Assembly: GCA_037043455.1 (NCBI GenBank)
Contig: JAWPHD010011527.1
Span: forward strand, 1-64,000
Source: Cyrtodaria siliqua
Taxonomy: Eukaryota; Mollusca; Bivalvia; Adapedonta; Hiatellidae
Length of the DNA stretch: 64,000 nucleotides
Direction: 5' to 3'
Shown here: positions 1 through 17,100 of the stretch, in pieces
How positions within the stretch are numbered: the first letter of the stretch is position 1
Layout: each line of letters begins with the position of its first letter
Position numbers and translations under genes: made by a program
Notes under the pieces: model-generated
What the model was told of the DNA's origin: nothing
What the model saw: the letters and a program-made list of their open reading frames with translations, nothing else
Databases searched by the model: none

Positions 1-3000
1 ATTTACCGCCTGATATGATATATGGACTCAATAACAGGACATCTACAGCCTGACATGATATATGGACTAAACAACAGGTCATTTACCGTCTGACATGATA
101 TATGGACTAAACAACTGGTCATTTACCGCATGACATGATACATGGACTAAATAACTAGTCATTTACCGCCTGACATGATATATGAAATAAATAACAGGTC
201 ATCGTCATCTACCGCCTGACATGATATATGGACTAAATAACAGGTCATCTGCAACCTGACATGATATATGGACTAAACAACTGGTCACTTTCCGCCTTTC
301 ATGATATATGAACTAAACAACAGTTCATATACCGCCTGACTTGCTAGATGGACTAAATAACAGATCATCTACCGCCTGACAAGATATATGGAATAAACAA
401 CAGGTCATCTACAGCCTGACATGATATATGAACTAAACAACAGGCCATCCACCGCTCGGCATGATATATAGACTAAATAACTGGTAATTTACCGCCTGAT
501 ATGATATATGGACTTAACAAAAGGTCATATACCGCCTGACTTGCTAGATGGACTATAGTTATGGTCATCTATAGCCGGACATGATATATGGTCTAAACTA
601 ACACATCATCTACCGCCTGACAAGATATATGGACTAAAAACAGGTCATCTAACGATTGGCATGATATATGAACTAAAAAATTGTCATTTAACGCCTGACA
701 AGGTATATAGACTAAACAACTGGTCATCTACCGCCTGACATAATATATTATGGATTAACAACAGGTCATCTACCGCTTGGCATGATATATGGACTAAATA
801 ACTGGTAATTTACCGCCTAATATGTTATATGGACTAATTAACTGGTCATCGACCACCTGATACGATATATGGTCTAAACAACAGGTCATCTACCGCCTGA
901 CATGATACATGGACTAAATAACTGGTCATTTACCGCCTGACATGACATACAGACTTAATAACAGGTTATGTATCGCCTGATATGATATATGGACTAAAGT
1001 ACAGGTCATAGTCATCAACCGTTTGACATTATATATGGACTAAATAAGAGGTCATCTACCCCTTGAGATGATATATGGACTAAACAACCGGTCATTTACC
1101 GCCTGACATGATATACGGACTAAACAACTGATAATTTATCGCCTGACATGATATGGACCAAACAACTGGTAATTTACCGCCTGAAACGATATATGGACTA
1201 AACAACAGGTCATCTACCGCCTGACATGATATATGGTCTAAACAACTGGTCATTTATCGCCCGACATGATGTATTAGCTAAACAACTGTCATTTACTGCC
1301 TGACATGATATACGGACTAAACAACTGATCATTTACCGCCCGACATGATATGGACCAAACAACTGGTCATTTACCGCCTGAAACGATATATGGACTAAAC
1401 AACAGGTCATCTACCGCCTGAAATGATATATGGACTAAACAACTGGTCATTTACCGCCTGACATGATATACGGACTAAACAACTGATCATTTACCGCCTT
1501 ACATGATATGGACCAAACAACTGGTCATTTACCGCCTGAAACGATATATGGACTAAACAACAGGTTATCTACCGCCTGACATGATATATGGTCTAAACAA
1601 CTGGTCATTCATTGCCCGACATGATGTATTAGCTAAACAACTGTCATTTACTGCCTGACATGGTATATGGACTAAATAACTGGTCATCTACCGCCCGACA
1701 TGAAATAAGGACTAAACAAGTGGTCATTTACCGCATGACATGATATATGGACTAAATAACTGGTTATTTACCGCCTAAAATGTTATATGGACTAATTAAC
1801 TGGTCATCGACCGCCTGATATGATATATGGACTCAACAACAAGTCAACTATCGCCTGCCATGATACAAGGAGTAAATAACTGGTCATTTACCGCCTGACA
1901 TGATATACGGACTAAAATACATGTCATTTACCGACTGACATGATATATGGACTAAATTACAGGTCATAGTCATCTACCGTTTGACTTGATATATGGACTA
2001 AATAACAGGTCATCGACCCCTTGAGATGATATATGTACTAAACAACTGGTCATTTACCGCCTGACATGATATATGGACTACATAACAGGTGATCTACATC
2101 CTGACACGATATATAGATTAAACAATTGATCATTTACCGCCTGACTTGTTATATGGACTAAACAACTGGTCATCTATCGCCTGACATAACAAATGGACTA
2201 AACAACTGGTCATTTACCGCGTGCCATGATATACGGACTAAACAACTGGTCATTTACCACCTGACATGATATATGAACTAAATAACTGTCATTTACCGCC
2301 GAAGGTTGATATATGGACTAAACAACAGGTTATTTAACACCTGACATGATATATCGACTCAATAACTGGTCATTTACCGCCAGATATGATATTAGTACTA
2401 AACAAAAGACCATTTACCGCCTGACATGATATATGGACTCAATAACAGGTCCTCTACCGCCTGACATGATATATGGACTAAACAACTGGTCATTTACCGC
2501 CTAAAATGATATTAGTCCAAAACGACAGGTCATTTACCGCCCAACATAAAATAAGGACTAAACAAGTGGTTATTTACCGCTCGACATGATATATTGACTA
2601 AATAACTGGTAATTTACCGCCTAATATGTTATATGGACAAATTAACTTGTCATCGATCGACTGATATGATATATGGACTAAACAACAGGTCATCTACCGC
2701 CTGACATGATACATAGACTAATAACTGGTCATTTACCGCCTGACATGACATACGGACTAAACAACAGGTCAATTACCGCCTGATATGATATATGGACTAA
2801 ATTACAGGTCATAGTCATCTACCGTTTGACATGATATACTGACTAAATAACAGGTCATCTACCCCTTGAGATGATATATGGACTAAACAACTGGTCATTT
2901 ACCGCCTGACATGATATATGGACTAAATAACAGGTCATCTACCGCCTGATATGATATATAGACTAAACATTTGATCATTTACCGCCTGACATGTTATATG

Positions 3001-6000
3001 GACTAACGCACTGGTCATCTACCGCCTGACATAACAAATGGACTAAACAACTGGTCATTTACCGCGTGACATGATATACGGCCTAAACAACTGGTCATTT
3101 ACCACCTGATATGATATATGGACTAAATAACTGGTCATATACCGCCGAAGTTGATATATGGACTAAACAACTGAATATTTAACACCTGACATGATATATC
3201 GACTGAATAACTGGTCATTTACCGCCAGAGATGATATTTGTACTAAAAAAAGGCCAATTACCGCCTGACATGATATATGGACTCAATAACAGGTCCTCTA
3301 CCGCCTTACATGATATATGCACTAAATAACAGGTCATCGTCATCTGTCTCCTGACATAATATATGGACTAAATAACTTGTCATCTACCGCCTGACATAAT
3401 ATATGGACTCAATAACTGGTCATCTACCGCCTGACATGATATATGAACTATACGACTGGTCACTTACCACCTGACATGATATATGGACTAAACAACAGGA
3501 CATCTACCGCCTGACATGATATATGGATTAATAACAGGTCATCTATAGCCTGACATGATATATGGTCTACACAACTGATCATTTACCGCCCGACATGATA
3601 TATGGACTAAACAACTGGTCATTTACCGCCTGACATGATATACGGACTAAACAACAGGTCATCTACCGCCTGATGTGATATATGGACTAAACAACTAGTC
3701 ATTTACCGCCTATCTTGATATATGGACTAAAATATTGATCATTTACCGCCTGACATGATATATCGACTAAACAACAGGTCACCTACAGCCTGACATGATA
3801 TATTGACTAAATAACAGGACAACTACCGCCTGGCATGATATATGGAATAAATAATTGGCCATCAACCGCCTGACACGATATATGGACTAAACAACTGGTC
3901 ATCTACCGCCTGACATGATATATGGACTAAACAACTGGTCATTACCACCAGACATGATATATGGACTAAATAACAGGTCATCGTCATCTTCCGCCTGATA
4001 TGATATATGGACTAAACGACAGGTCATCCATCGCTTGGCATGATATATAGACTAAATAACTGGTCATGTACCGCCTGACATGATATATAGCTAAACAAGT
4101 GTTAATTTACCGCCTGATATGATATACGGACTAATTAACAGGTCATCTTCCGTCTGACTTGATACATGGACTAAACAACAGTTCATTTTGCGCCTGACAT
4201 GATATATGGACTAAACAACTGGTTATTTACCGCCTGACATACTAAATGGACTAAACAACTGGTCGAATACCGCATGAGACGATATAGGAACTAAACATTT
4301 GTTCATTTACCGCCGGACATGATATATGGACTAAATAACTGATCATTTACCGCATGACATGATATTAGTACTTAAAAACAGGCCATTTACCCCCTGACAT
4401 GATATATGGACTCAATAATAGGTCATCTACCGCCTGACATAATATATGGACTAAATAACAGGTCATCTACTCCCTGCCATCATATATGGTCTAAAGAACT
4501 AGTCACTTACCGCCTGACATGATATATGGACTAAATTACTATTCATTTACAGCCTGATATGATATTAATACTAAACAACAGGTCATTTACCGCCTGATAT
4601 GATATATGGACTAAACAACAGGTCATCGTTATCCACCGACTAACATGATATATGGGCTAAAAACAAGTCATCTACACCCTGACATGATCTATGGACTACA
4701 CAAATGATCATTTACCGCCTGACATGATATATGGACTAAATAACTGGTCATTTATCGCCTGACATGATATACGGACTAAACAACTGGTCAATTACCGCCT
4801 GACATGATATATGGACTAAACAAATGATCATTTACCGCCTGACATGATATGGATTAAACAACTGGTCATTTACCGCCTGACATGATATATGGACTAAACA
4901 ACAGGTCATGTACTGCATGACATGATATATGGATTAATAACACGTCATCTACAGTCTGACATGATATGTGGTCTACACAACTTATCATTTACCGCCCGAC
5001 AAGATATATTGACTAGACAAAAGGTCATCTACCGCCTGATGTGATATATGGACTAAACACCTAGTCATTTACCGCCTGACTTGATATAAGGACTAAAAGA
5101 TTGGTCATTTACAGCCTTACTTGATATATGGACTAAACAACAGGTCACCTACCGCCTGATATGATTTATAGACTAAATAACAGATCACCTACCGCTTGGC
5201 ATGATATATGGAATAAATAACTGGCCATCAACCGCCAGACAGAATATATGGACTAAACAACTGGTCATCTACCGCCTGACATGATATATGGACTAAACAC
5301 CTAGTCATTACCGTCTGACATGATATATGGACTAAATAACTGGCAATCTACCGCCTGACATGATATATGTACTAAACAACTGATCATTTACCACCTGACA
5401 TGATATATGGACTAAACAACTGGTCATTTACCGCCTTACATGATAGTAGTACTAAACAACAGGTAATTGACCGTCTGACATAAAATATGGACTAAATAAC
5501 AGGTCATCGTTATCTACCGCCTGACATGATATAAAGACTAAATAACAGGTCATCTACCCCCTGACATGATATATGGACTAAACAACTGGTCATTTACCGC
5601 CTGACATGATATATGGACTAAACAGCTGTTTATTTACCGCCTGACATGATATGGACTAAACAACTGGTCATTTAACGCCTGAAAGAATATATGGATTAAA
5701 CAAAAGGCCATCTACCGCCTGCCATGATATATGGACTAAACAACTGGTCATTTACCGCCTCGCATGATATATGGACTAAAAAACTGGTAATTTACCGCCT
5801 GACATGATATATGGACGAAATAACTGGTCATCTACCGGGTAACATGATATATGGACTAAATAACTGGTCATTTACCGCCTGACATGATATATGTCTAAAC
5901 ATCTGGTCATCTACCGCCTGACCTAATAAATGGACTAAACAACTGATCATTAACAGCCTGACATATCATACGGAATAACTAACATGTCATCTACTGCCTG

Positions 6001-8879
6001 ATATGATATATGGACTACACAACTGGTCATTTACCGCCTGACATGATATATGGACTAAACAACTAGTCATTTACCGCCTGACATGATATATGGACTAAAT
6101 AACTGGTCATTTACCGTCTGACATGACAAATGGACTAAACAACAAGACATTTACCGTTTGAGATGATAAATGGTCTAAAAATCTGGTCATTTACCGTTTT
6201 ACATGATATTAGTACTAAACAACAGGTAATTGACCGTCTGACATAACATATGGACTAAATAACAGGTCATCGTCATCTACCGCCGGACATGATATATGGA
6301 CTAAATAACAGGTCATCTACCCTTGACATGATATATGGACTAAACAACTGGTCATTTACCGCCTGACATGATATATGGACTAAACAACTGTTTATTTACC
6401 GCCTGACAAGATATGGACTAAACAACTGGTCATTTACCGCCTGACAGAATATATGGATTAAACAAACGGCCATCTACCGCCTGCCTTGATATATGGACTA
6501 AACAACTGGTCATTTACCGCCTGGCATGATATATGGACTAAACAAATGATGATTTACCGCCTGACATGATATATGGACTAAACAACTGGTCATTTACCGC
6601 GTGACATGATTTATGGACTAAAAAACTGGCAATTAACCGCCTGACATGATATATGGACTAAATAACTGGTCATCTACCGGCTAACATGATATATGGACTA
6701 AATAACTGGTCGTTTACCGCCTGACATGATATATGGACTAAACATCTGGTCATCTACCGCCTGACCTAATAAATGGACTAAACAACTGATCATTAATAGC
6801 CTGACATATCATACGGAATAACTAACAGGTCATCTACTGCCTGACATGATATATGGACTACACAACTGGTCATTTACCGCCTGACATGATATATGGACTA
6901 AACAACTAGTCATTTACCGCCTGAGATGATATATGGACTAAATAACTGGTCATTTACCGTCTGACATGATAAATGGTCTAAACATCTGGTCATTTACCGC
7001 CTGACATGATATATGGACTAAATAACAGGTCATCTACCCCCTGACATAATATATGGACTAAACAACTGGTCATTTACCGCCTGACATGATATATGGAATA
7101 AAAAACAGGTCATCTGCAGCCTGACATGATATATGGACTAAATAACAGGTCATCCATGACCTGAAATGATGTATGGACTTAACAACTGGTCATGTACTGC
7201 CTGACATGATATATGGACTAAACAACTGGTCATTTACCGCCTGACATGATATATGGACTACACAACTGGTCATTTACCGCCTGACATGATATATGGACTA
7301 AACAACTAGTCATTTACCGCCTGAGATGATATATGGACTAAATAACTGGTCATTTACCGTCTGACATGACAAATGGACTAAACAACAAGACATTTACCGT
7401 CTGAGATGATAAATGGTCTAAACATCTGGTCATTTACCGTTTTACATGATATTAATACTAAACAACAGGTAATTGACCGTCTGACATAACATATGGACTA
7501 AATAACAGGTCATCGTCATCTACCGCCGGACATGATATATGGACTAAATAACAGGTCATCTACCCTTGACAAGATATATGGACTAAACAACTGGTCATTT
7601 ACCGCCTGACATGATATATGGACTAAACAACTGTTTATTTACCGCCTGACAAGATATGGACTAAACAACTGGTCATTTACCGCCTGACAGAATATATGGA
7701 TTAAACAAACGGCCATCTACCGCCTGCCTTGATATATGGACTAAACAACTGGTCATTTACCGCCTGGCATGATATATGGACTAAACAAATGGTGATTTAC
7801 CGCCTAACATGATATATGGACTAAACAACTGGTCATTTACCGCCTGACATGATATATGGACTAAACAACTAGTCATTTACCGCCTGAGATGATATATGGA
7901 CTAAATAACTGGTCATTTACCGTCTGACATGATAAATGGTCTAAACATCTGGTCATTTACCGTCTGACATTGATATATGGACTAAATAACAGGTCATCTA
8001 CCCCCTGACATAATATATGGACTAAACAACTGGTCATTTACCGCCTGACATGATATATGGAATAAACAACAGGTCATCTGCAGCCTGACATGATATATGG
8101 ACTAAATAACAGGTCATCCATGACCTGAAATGATGTATGGACTTAACAACTGGTCATGTACTGCCTGACATGATATATGGACTAAACAACTGGTCATTTA
8201 CCGCCTGACATGATATATGGACTACACAACTGGTCATTTACCGCCTGACATGATATATGGACTAAACAATTAGTCATTTACCGCCTGAGATGATATATGG
8301 ACTAAATAACTGGTCATTTACCGTCTGACATGACAAATGGACTAAACAACAAGACATTTACCGTCTGAGATGATAAATGGTCTAAACATCTGGTCATTTA
8401 CCGTTTTACATTATATTACTACTAAACAACAGGTAATTGACCGTCTGACATAACATATGGACTAAATAACAGGTCATCGTCATCTACCGCCGGACATGAT
8501 ATATGGACTAAATAACAGGTCATCTACCCCTGACATGATATATGGACTAAACAACTGGTCATTTACCGCCTGACATGATATATGGACTAAACAACTGTTT
8601 ATTTACCGCCTGACAAGATATGGACTAAACAACTGGTCATTTACCGCCTGACAGAATATATGGATAAAACAAAAGGCCATCTACCGCCTGCCTTGATATA
8701 TGGACTAAACAACTGGTCATTTACCGCCTGACATGATATATGGACTAAACAACTGGTCATTTACCGCGTGACATGATTTATGGACTAAAAAACTAGTACT
8801 TTACCGCCTGACATGATATATGGACTAAATAACTGGTCATCTACCGGCTAACATGATATATGGACTAAATAACTGGTCA

Positions 8880-11800
8880 TTTACCGCCTGACATGATATA
8901 TGGACCAAACATCTGGTCATCTACCGCCTGACCTAATAAATTGACTAAACAACTGATCACTAATAGCCTGACATATCATACGGAATCACTAACAGGTCAT
9001 CTACTGCCTGACATGATATATGGACTACACAACTGGTCATTTACTGCCTGACATGATATATGGACTAAACAACTAGTCATTTACCGCCTGAGATGATATA
9101 TGGACTAAATAACTGGTCATTTACCGTCTGACATGATAAATGATCTAAACATCTGGTCATTTACCGCCAGACATGATATATGGACTAAATAACAGGTCAT
9201 CTACCCCCTGACATAATATATGGACTAAACAACTGGTCATTTACCGCCTGACATGATATATGGAATAAACAACAGGTCATCTACAGCCTGACATGATATA
9301 TGGACTAAATAACAGGTCATCCATGACCTGAAATGATGTATGGACTAAACAACTGGTCATTTACTGCCTGACATGATATATGGACTAAACAACTGGTCAT
9401 TTACCGCCTTACATGATATATGGACTAAATAACATGTCATCTACTGCCTGACAAGATATATGGACTAACTAACTGGTCATTTACCGCCTGACATGATATA
9501 TGGACTAAGCAACTGGTCATTTACCCCCTAACATGATATATGTACTAAATAACAGGTCATCTACCGACTGACATAATATATGGACTAAACAACTTGTCAT
9601 TTACCCCCTGACAGGATGTATGGACGATCCAACTGGTCATTTTTACCGCATGACATGAAATATTGACTAAACAACTGGTCGTTTACCGCCTAACATGATA
9701 TATGGACTAAATGACAAGTCATCTACGACCTGACATAATATATGGACTAAACAACTTTTCGTTTACCACCTGATATGATATATGGAATAAACAGGTCATT
9801 TACCGGAAAACATGATATATGGACTAAAAAACAGGCCATATACCGCCTGATATAATAAACAGACTAAACAACTAGTCATGTATCGCCTGACTTAATATAT
9901 GGACTACACAGCAGGTCATTTACCGCATGACATGATATATGGACTAAACAACTGGTCATTTACCGCCTGACATAATATACGTATTACACAACTGGTCATT
10001 TACCGCCTAGCATGATATATGGACTACTGGTCATTTACCGTCTGAAATGATATATGGACTAAATCACAGGTCATCTACCGCCTGACATGATATATGGACT
10101 AAACAACCGGACATTTACCGCCTGATATAATATATGGACTAAACATCTGGTCATTTACCGCCTGACTTGCTATACGGACTAAATAACATGTCATCTACAG
10201 CCTGACATGATATATTGACTAACCAACTGGTCATTTACCGCCAGACGTGATATATCAATAAACAACTGGTCATTTACCGCCTCATATGTTATATGGATTA
10301 AACAACTGGTCATTTAACGCCTGACATAATATATGGACTAAATAACATGTGATCTAACGCCTGACATAGTACAAAAATAAACAACAGGTCATTCACCGCT
10401 TGGCATGATATTAGCACTAAACTACAGGTAATCTACCGACTGACATGATATATGGACTAAACAACTGGTCTATTACCGCCTGACATTATATATGGACTAA
10501 ACATCTGGTCATTTACCGCCTGACATCATATATGGACTAAACAACAGGTCATCTACCGCCTGACATGTTATATAGACTAAACAACTCGTCATTTACCGCC
10601 TGACATACTATATATACTAAATAACAGGTGATCTAACGCCTGACATAATATAAAAGTAAACAATAGGTTGGCATGATATTAATACTAAACAACAGGTCAC
10701 CTAACGCCTGACATGATATATGGAAAAAACAGCATGTCATTTACCGCAAGACATGATAAATGGACTAAACAACTGGTCATTTACCGCGTGACATGATATA
10801 TGGACTAAAAAACTGGTAATTTACCGCCTGACATGATATATGGACTAAATAACTGGTCATCTACCGGCTAACATGATATATGGACTAAATAACTGGTCAT
10901 TTACCGCCTGACATGATATATGGACCAAACATCTGGTCATCTACCGCCTGACCTAATAAATTGACTAAACAACTGATCATTAATAGCCTGACATATCATA
11001 CGGAATCACTAACAGGTCATCTACTGCCTGACATGATATATGGACTACCACAACTGGTCATTTACTGCCTGACATGATATATGGACTAAACAACTAGTCA
11101 TTTACCGCCTGAGATGATATATGGACTAAATAACTGGTCATTTACCGTCTGACATGATAAATGATCTAAACATCTGGTCATTTACCGCCTGACATGATAT
11201 ATGGACTAAATAACAGGTCATCTACCCCCTGACATAATATATGGACTAAACAACTGGTCATTTACCGCCTGACATGATATATGGAATAAACAACAGGTCA
11301 TCTACAGCCTGACATGATATATGGACTAAATAACAGGTCATCCATGACCTGAAATGATGTATGGACTAAACAACTGGTCATTTACTGCCTGACATGATAT
11401 ATGGACTAAACAACTGGTCATTTACCGCCTTACATGATATATGGACTAAATAACATGTCATCTACTGCCTGACAAGATATATGGACTAACTAACTGGTCA
11501 TTTACCGCCTGACATGATATATGGACTAAGCAACTGGTCATTTACCCCCTAATATGATATATGTACTAAATAACTGGTCATCTACCGACTGACATAATAT
11601 ACTTGTCATTTACCCCCTGACAGGATGTATGGACGATCCAACATGGTCATTTTTACCGCATGACATGAAATATTGACTAAACAACTGGTCGTTTACCGCC
11701 TAACATGATATATGGACTAAATGACAAGTCATCTACGACCTGACATAATATATGGACTAAACAACTTTTCGTTTACCACCTGACATGATATATGGACTAA

Positions 11801-14100
11801 ACAGGTCATTTACCGGAAAACATGATATATGGACTACAAAACAGGCCATATACCGCCTGATATAATAAACGGACTAAACAACTAGTCATGTATCGCCTGA
11901 CTTAATATATGGACTACACAGCAGGTCATTTACCGCATGACATGATATATGGACTAAACAACTGGTCATTTACCGCCTGACATAATATACGTATTACACA
12001 ACTGGTCATTTACCGCCTAGCATGATATATGGACTACTGGTCATTTACCGTCTGACATGATATATGGACTAAATCACAGGTCATCTACCGCCTGACATGA
12101 TATATGGACTAAACAACCGGACATTTACCGCCTGATATAATATATGGACTAAACATCTGGTCATTTACCGCCTGACTTGCTATACGGACTAAATAACATG
12201 TCATCTTCAGCCTGACATGATATATGGACTAACCAACTGGTCATTTACCGCCTGACGTGATATATCACTAAACAACTGGTCATTTACCGCCTCATATGTT
12301 ATATTGATTAAACAACTGGTCATTTAACGCCTGACATAATATATGGACTAAATAACATGTGATCTAACGCCTGACATAGTACAAAAATAAACAACAGGTC
12401 ATTCACCGCTTGGCATGATATTAGCACTGAACTACAGGTAATCTACCGACTGACATGATATATGGACTAAACAACTGGTCTATTACCGCCTGACATTATA
12501 TATGGACTAAACATCTGGTCATTTACCGCCTGACATCATATATGGACTAAACAACAGGTCATCTACCGCCTGACATGTTATATAGACTAAACAACTCGTC
12601 ATTTACCGCCTGACATACTATATATACTAAATAACAGGTGATCTAACGCCTGACATAATATAAAAGTAAACAATAGGTTGGCATGATATTAATACTAAAC
12701 AACAGGTCACCTAACGCCTGACATGATATATGGAAAAAACAGCATGTCATTTACCGCAAGACATGATAAATGGACTAAACAACTGGTCATTTACCGCGTG
12801 GCATGATATATGGACTAAAAAACTGGTAATTTACCGCCTGACATGATATATGGACTAAATAACTGGTCATCTACCGGCTAACATGATATATGGACTAAAT
12901 AACTGGTCATTTACCGCCTGACATGATAAATGGACTAAACATTTGGTCATCTACCGCCTGACCTAATAAATGGACTAAACAACTGATCATTAATAGCCTG
13001 ACATATCATACGGAATAACTAACAGGTCATCTACTGCCTGACATGATATAAGGACAACACAACTGGTCATTTACCGCCTGACATGATATATGGACTAAAC
13101 AACTGGTCATTTACCGCCTGACATAATATACGTATTACACAACTGGTCATTTACCGCCTAGCATGATATATGGACTACTGGTCATTTACCGTCTGACATG
13201 ATATATGGACTAAATCACAGGTCATCTACCGCCTGACATGATATATGGACTAAACAACCGGACATTTACCGCCTGATATAATATACCTGACCTTGCTATA
13301 CGGACTAAATAACATGTCATCTACAGCCTGACATGATATATGGACAAAACCAACTGGTCATTTATCGCCTGACGTGATATATCACTAAACAAGCTGGTCA
13401 TTTACCGCCTCATATGTTATATGGATTAAACAACTGGTCATTTAACGCCTGACATAATATATTGGATCTAAAATAACATGTGATCTAACGCCTGACATAG
13501 TACAAAAATAAACAACAGGTCATTCACCGCTTGGCATGATATTAGCACTAAACTACAGGTAATCTACCGACTGACATGATATATGGACTAAACAACTGGT
13601 CTATTACCGCTCTGACAGTATATATGGATCTAAACATCTGGTCATTTACCGCCTGACATCATATATGGACTAAACAACAGGTCATCTACCGCCTGACATG
13701 TTATATAGACTAAACAACTCGTCATTGTACCGCCTGACATACTATATATACTAAATAACTGGTGATCTAATCGCCTGACATAATATAAAAGTAAACAATA
13801 GGTTGGCATGATATTAATACTAAACAACAGGTCACCTAACGCCTGACATGATATATGGAAAAAACAGCATGTCATTTACCTCAAGACATGATAAATGGAC
13901 TAAACAACTGGTCATTTACCGACGTGACATGATATATGGACCTAAAAAACTGGTAATTTACCGCCTGACATGATATATGGACTAAATAATCTGGTCATCT
14001 ACCGGCTAACATGATATATGGACTAAATAACTGGTCATTTACCGACCTGACATGAGAAATGGACTAAACATCTGGTCATCTACCGCCTGACCTAATAAAT
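8880..14100. repeat. Higher-order repeat of about 2.0 kb within the satellite
   Basis: Variant monomers recur in the same order at long intervals. The word CTGACCTAATAAA occurs near 5931, 6763, 8931, 10951, 12961 and 14090, giving steps of about 832, 2168, 2020, 2010 and 1129. The rare ACCGGAAAACATG monomer recurs near 9811, 11811 and 15010. The AACAATAGGTTGGCATG monomer recurs near 10660, 12670, 13800, 15875 and 16260. Blocks of about 50 monomers therefore amplified as units. The copies at about 8.9-10.9 kb and 10.9-12.9 kb are nearly identical, which implies recent amplification. Confidence 0.85.
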
Positions 14101-17100
14101 GGACTAAACAAACTGATCATTAATAGCCTGACATATCATACGGAATAACTAACAGGTCATCTACTGCCTGACATGATATAAGGACAACACAACTGGTCAT
14201 TTACCGCCTGAGCATGATATATGGACTAAACAACTAGTCATTTACGGCCTGAGATGATATATGGATAAATAACTGGTCATTTACCGTCTGACATGACAAA
14301 TGGACTAAACACTAGACATTTACCGTCTGAGATGATTAAATGGTCTAAACATCTGGTCATCTACCGCCTGACATGATATATGGACTAAATAACAGGTCAT
14401 CTACCCCCTGACATAATATATGGACTAAACAACTGGTCATTTACCGCCTGACATGATATATGGAATAAACAACAAGTCATCTACAGCCTGACATGATATA
14501 TGGACTAAATAACAGGTCATCCATGACCTGAAATGATGTATGGACTAAACAACTGGTCATTTACTGCCTGACATGATATAATGGACTAAAACAAAGCTGG
14601 TCATTTACCGCCTTACATGATATATGCACTAAATAACATGTCATCTACTGCCTGACATGATATATGGACTAACTAACTGGTCATTTACCGCCTGACATGA
14701 TATATGGACTAAATAACTGGTCATTTACCCCCTAACATGATATATGTACTAAATAACAGGTCATCTACCGACTGACATAATATATGGACTAAACAACTTG
14801 TCATTTACCCCCTGACAGGATGTATGGACGATCCAACTGGTCATTTACCACATGACATGACATATTGACTAAACAACTGGTCGTTTACCGCCTAACATGA
14901 TATATGGACTAAAATGACAAGTCATCTACGACCTGACATAATATAGATGGACTAAACAACTTTTCGTTTACCACCTGACATGATATATGGACTAAACAGG
15001 TCATTTTACCGGAAAACATGATATATGGACTAAAAAACAGGCCATATACCGCCTGATATAATAAACGGACTAAACAACTATTCATGTATCGCCTGACTTA
15101 ATATATGGACTACACAGCAGGTCATTTACCGCATGACATGATATATGGACTAAACAACTGGTCATTTACCGCCTGAACATAATACACGTTTATAAACAAC
15201 TGGTCATTTACCGCCTAGCATGATATATGGACTACTGGTCATTTACCGTCTGACATGATAAATGGACTAAATCACAGGTCATCTTCCGCCTGACATGATA
15301 TATGGACTAAACAACTGGACATTTACCGCCTGATATAATATATGGACTAAACATCTGGTCATTTACCGCCTGACTTGCTATACGGACTAAATAACATGTC
15401 ATCTTACAGCCTGACATGATATATGACTAACCAACTGGTCATTTACCGCCAGACGTGATATATCACTAAACAACTGGTCATTTACTGCCTCATATGTTAT
15501 ATGGATTAAACAACTGGTCATTTACCGCCTGACATAATATATGGACTAAACTAACATGTGATCTAACGCCTGACATAATACAAACATAAACAACAGGTCA
15601 TTCACCGCTTGGCCTGATATTAGCACTAAACTACAGTAATCTACCGCCTGACATGATATATGGACTAAACAACTGGTCTATTACCGCCTGACATGATATA
15701 TGGACTAAACATCTGGTCATTTACCGCCTGACATCATATATGGACTAAACAACAGGTCATCTACCGCCTGACATGATATTATAGACTAAACAACTGGTCA
15801 TTTTACCGCCTGACATACTATATGACTAAATAACAGGTGATCTAACGCCTGACATAATATAAAAGTAAACAATAGGTTGGCATGATATTAATACTGAACA
15901 ACAGTCACCTAACGCCTGACATGATATATGGTCTAAACAGCATGTCATTTACCGGAAGACATGACAAATGGACTAAACAACTGGTCATTTACGCCCTGAC
16001 ATGATATATGGACTAAACAACTGGTCATTTTACCGCGCCTGACATAATATATGGACTAAATAACAGGTGATCTAACTCCTGACATAATATAAATATAAAC
16101 AACAGGTCATCTACCGCTTGGCATGATATTAGTACTAAACAACAAGTCATCTACCGCCTGACATGATTATAGACTAAACAACTGGTCATTTACCGCCTGA
16201 CATACTATATAGACTAAATAACAGGTGAGTCTAACGCCTGAGACTTAATATAAAAGTAAACAATAGGTTGGCATGATATTAATACTGAACAACAGGTCAC
16301 CTAACGCCTGACATGATATATGGTCTAAACAGCATGTCATTTACCGCAAGACATGATAAATGGACTAAACAACTGGTCATTTACCGCCTGACATGATATA
16401 TGGACTAAACAACTGGTCATTTACCGCCTGACATAATATATGGACTAAATAACAGGTGATCTAACTCCTGACATAATATAAATATAAACAACAGGTCATC
16501 TACCGCTTGGCATGATATTAGTACTAAACAACAGGTTATCTACCGCCTTCCATGATATATGGACTAAACAGGAGGTCATTTACCGCCTGTCAATAAAAAT
16601 GTACTAAACAACTGGTCATTTACCGCCTGACATGATATATGGACTAAACAACAGGTCATCTACCTCCTGACATAATATATGGACTAAACTACTGGTCATT
16701 TACCGCCTGGCTTGATATATGGACTAAACAACTGGTCATTTACCGCCTGACATGATATATGGACTAAATAACAGGTCATTTACCGCCTGACAGGGTATAT
16801 GGAGTAAATAACAGGTCATCTACCGCCTGACATAATATATGGACTAAACAACTGGTCATTTACCGCCTAGCATTATATATGGACTACATAACTGGTGATT
16901 TACCGCCTGACATATTATATGGACTAAACAACAGGTCATCTTCCGCCTGACATGATATATGGACTAAACTACTGGTCATTTACCGCCTGGCTTGATATAT
17001 GGACTTAACAACTGGTCATTTACCGCCTGACATGATATATGGACTAAATAACAGGTCATTTACCGCCTGAAAATATATATGGTCTAAACAACAGGTCATC

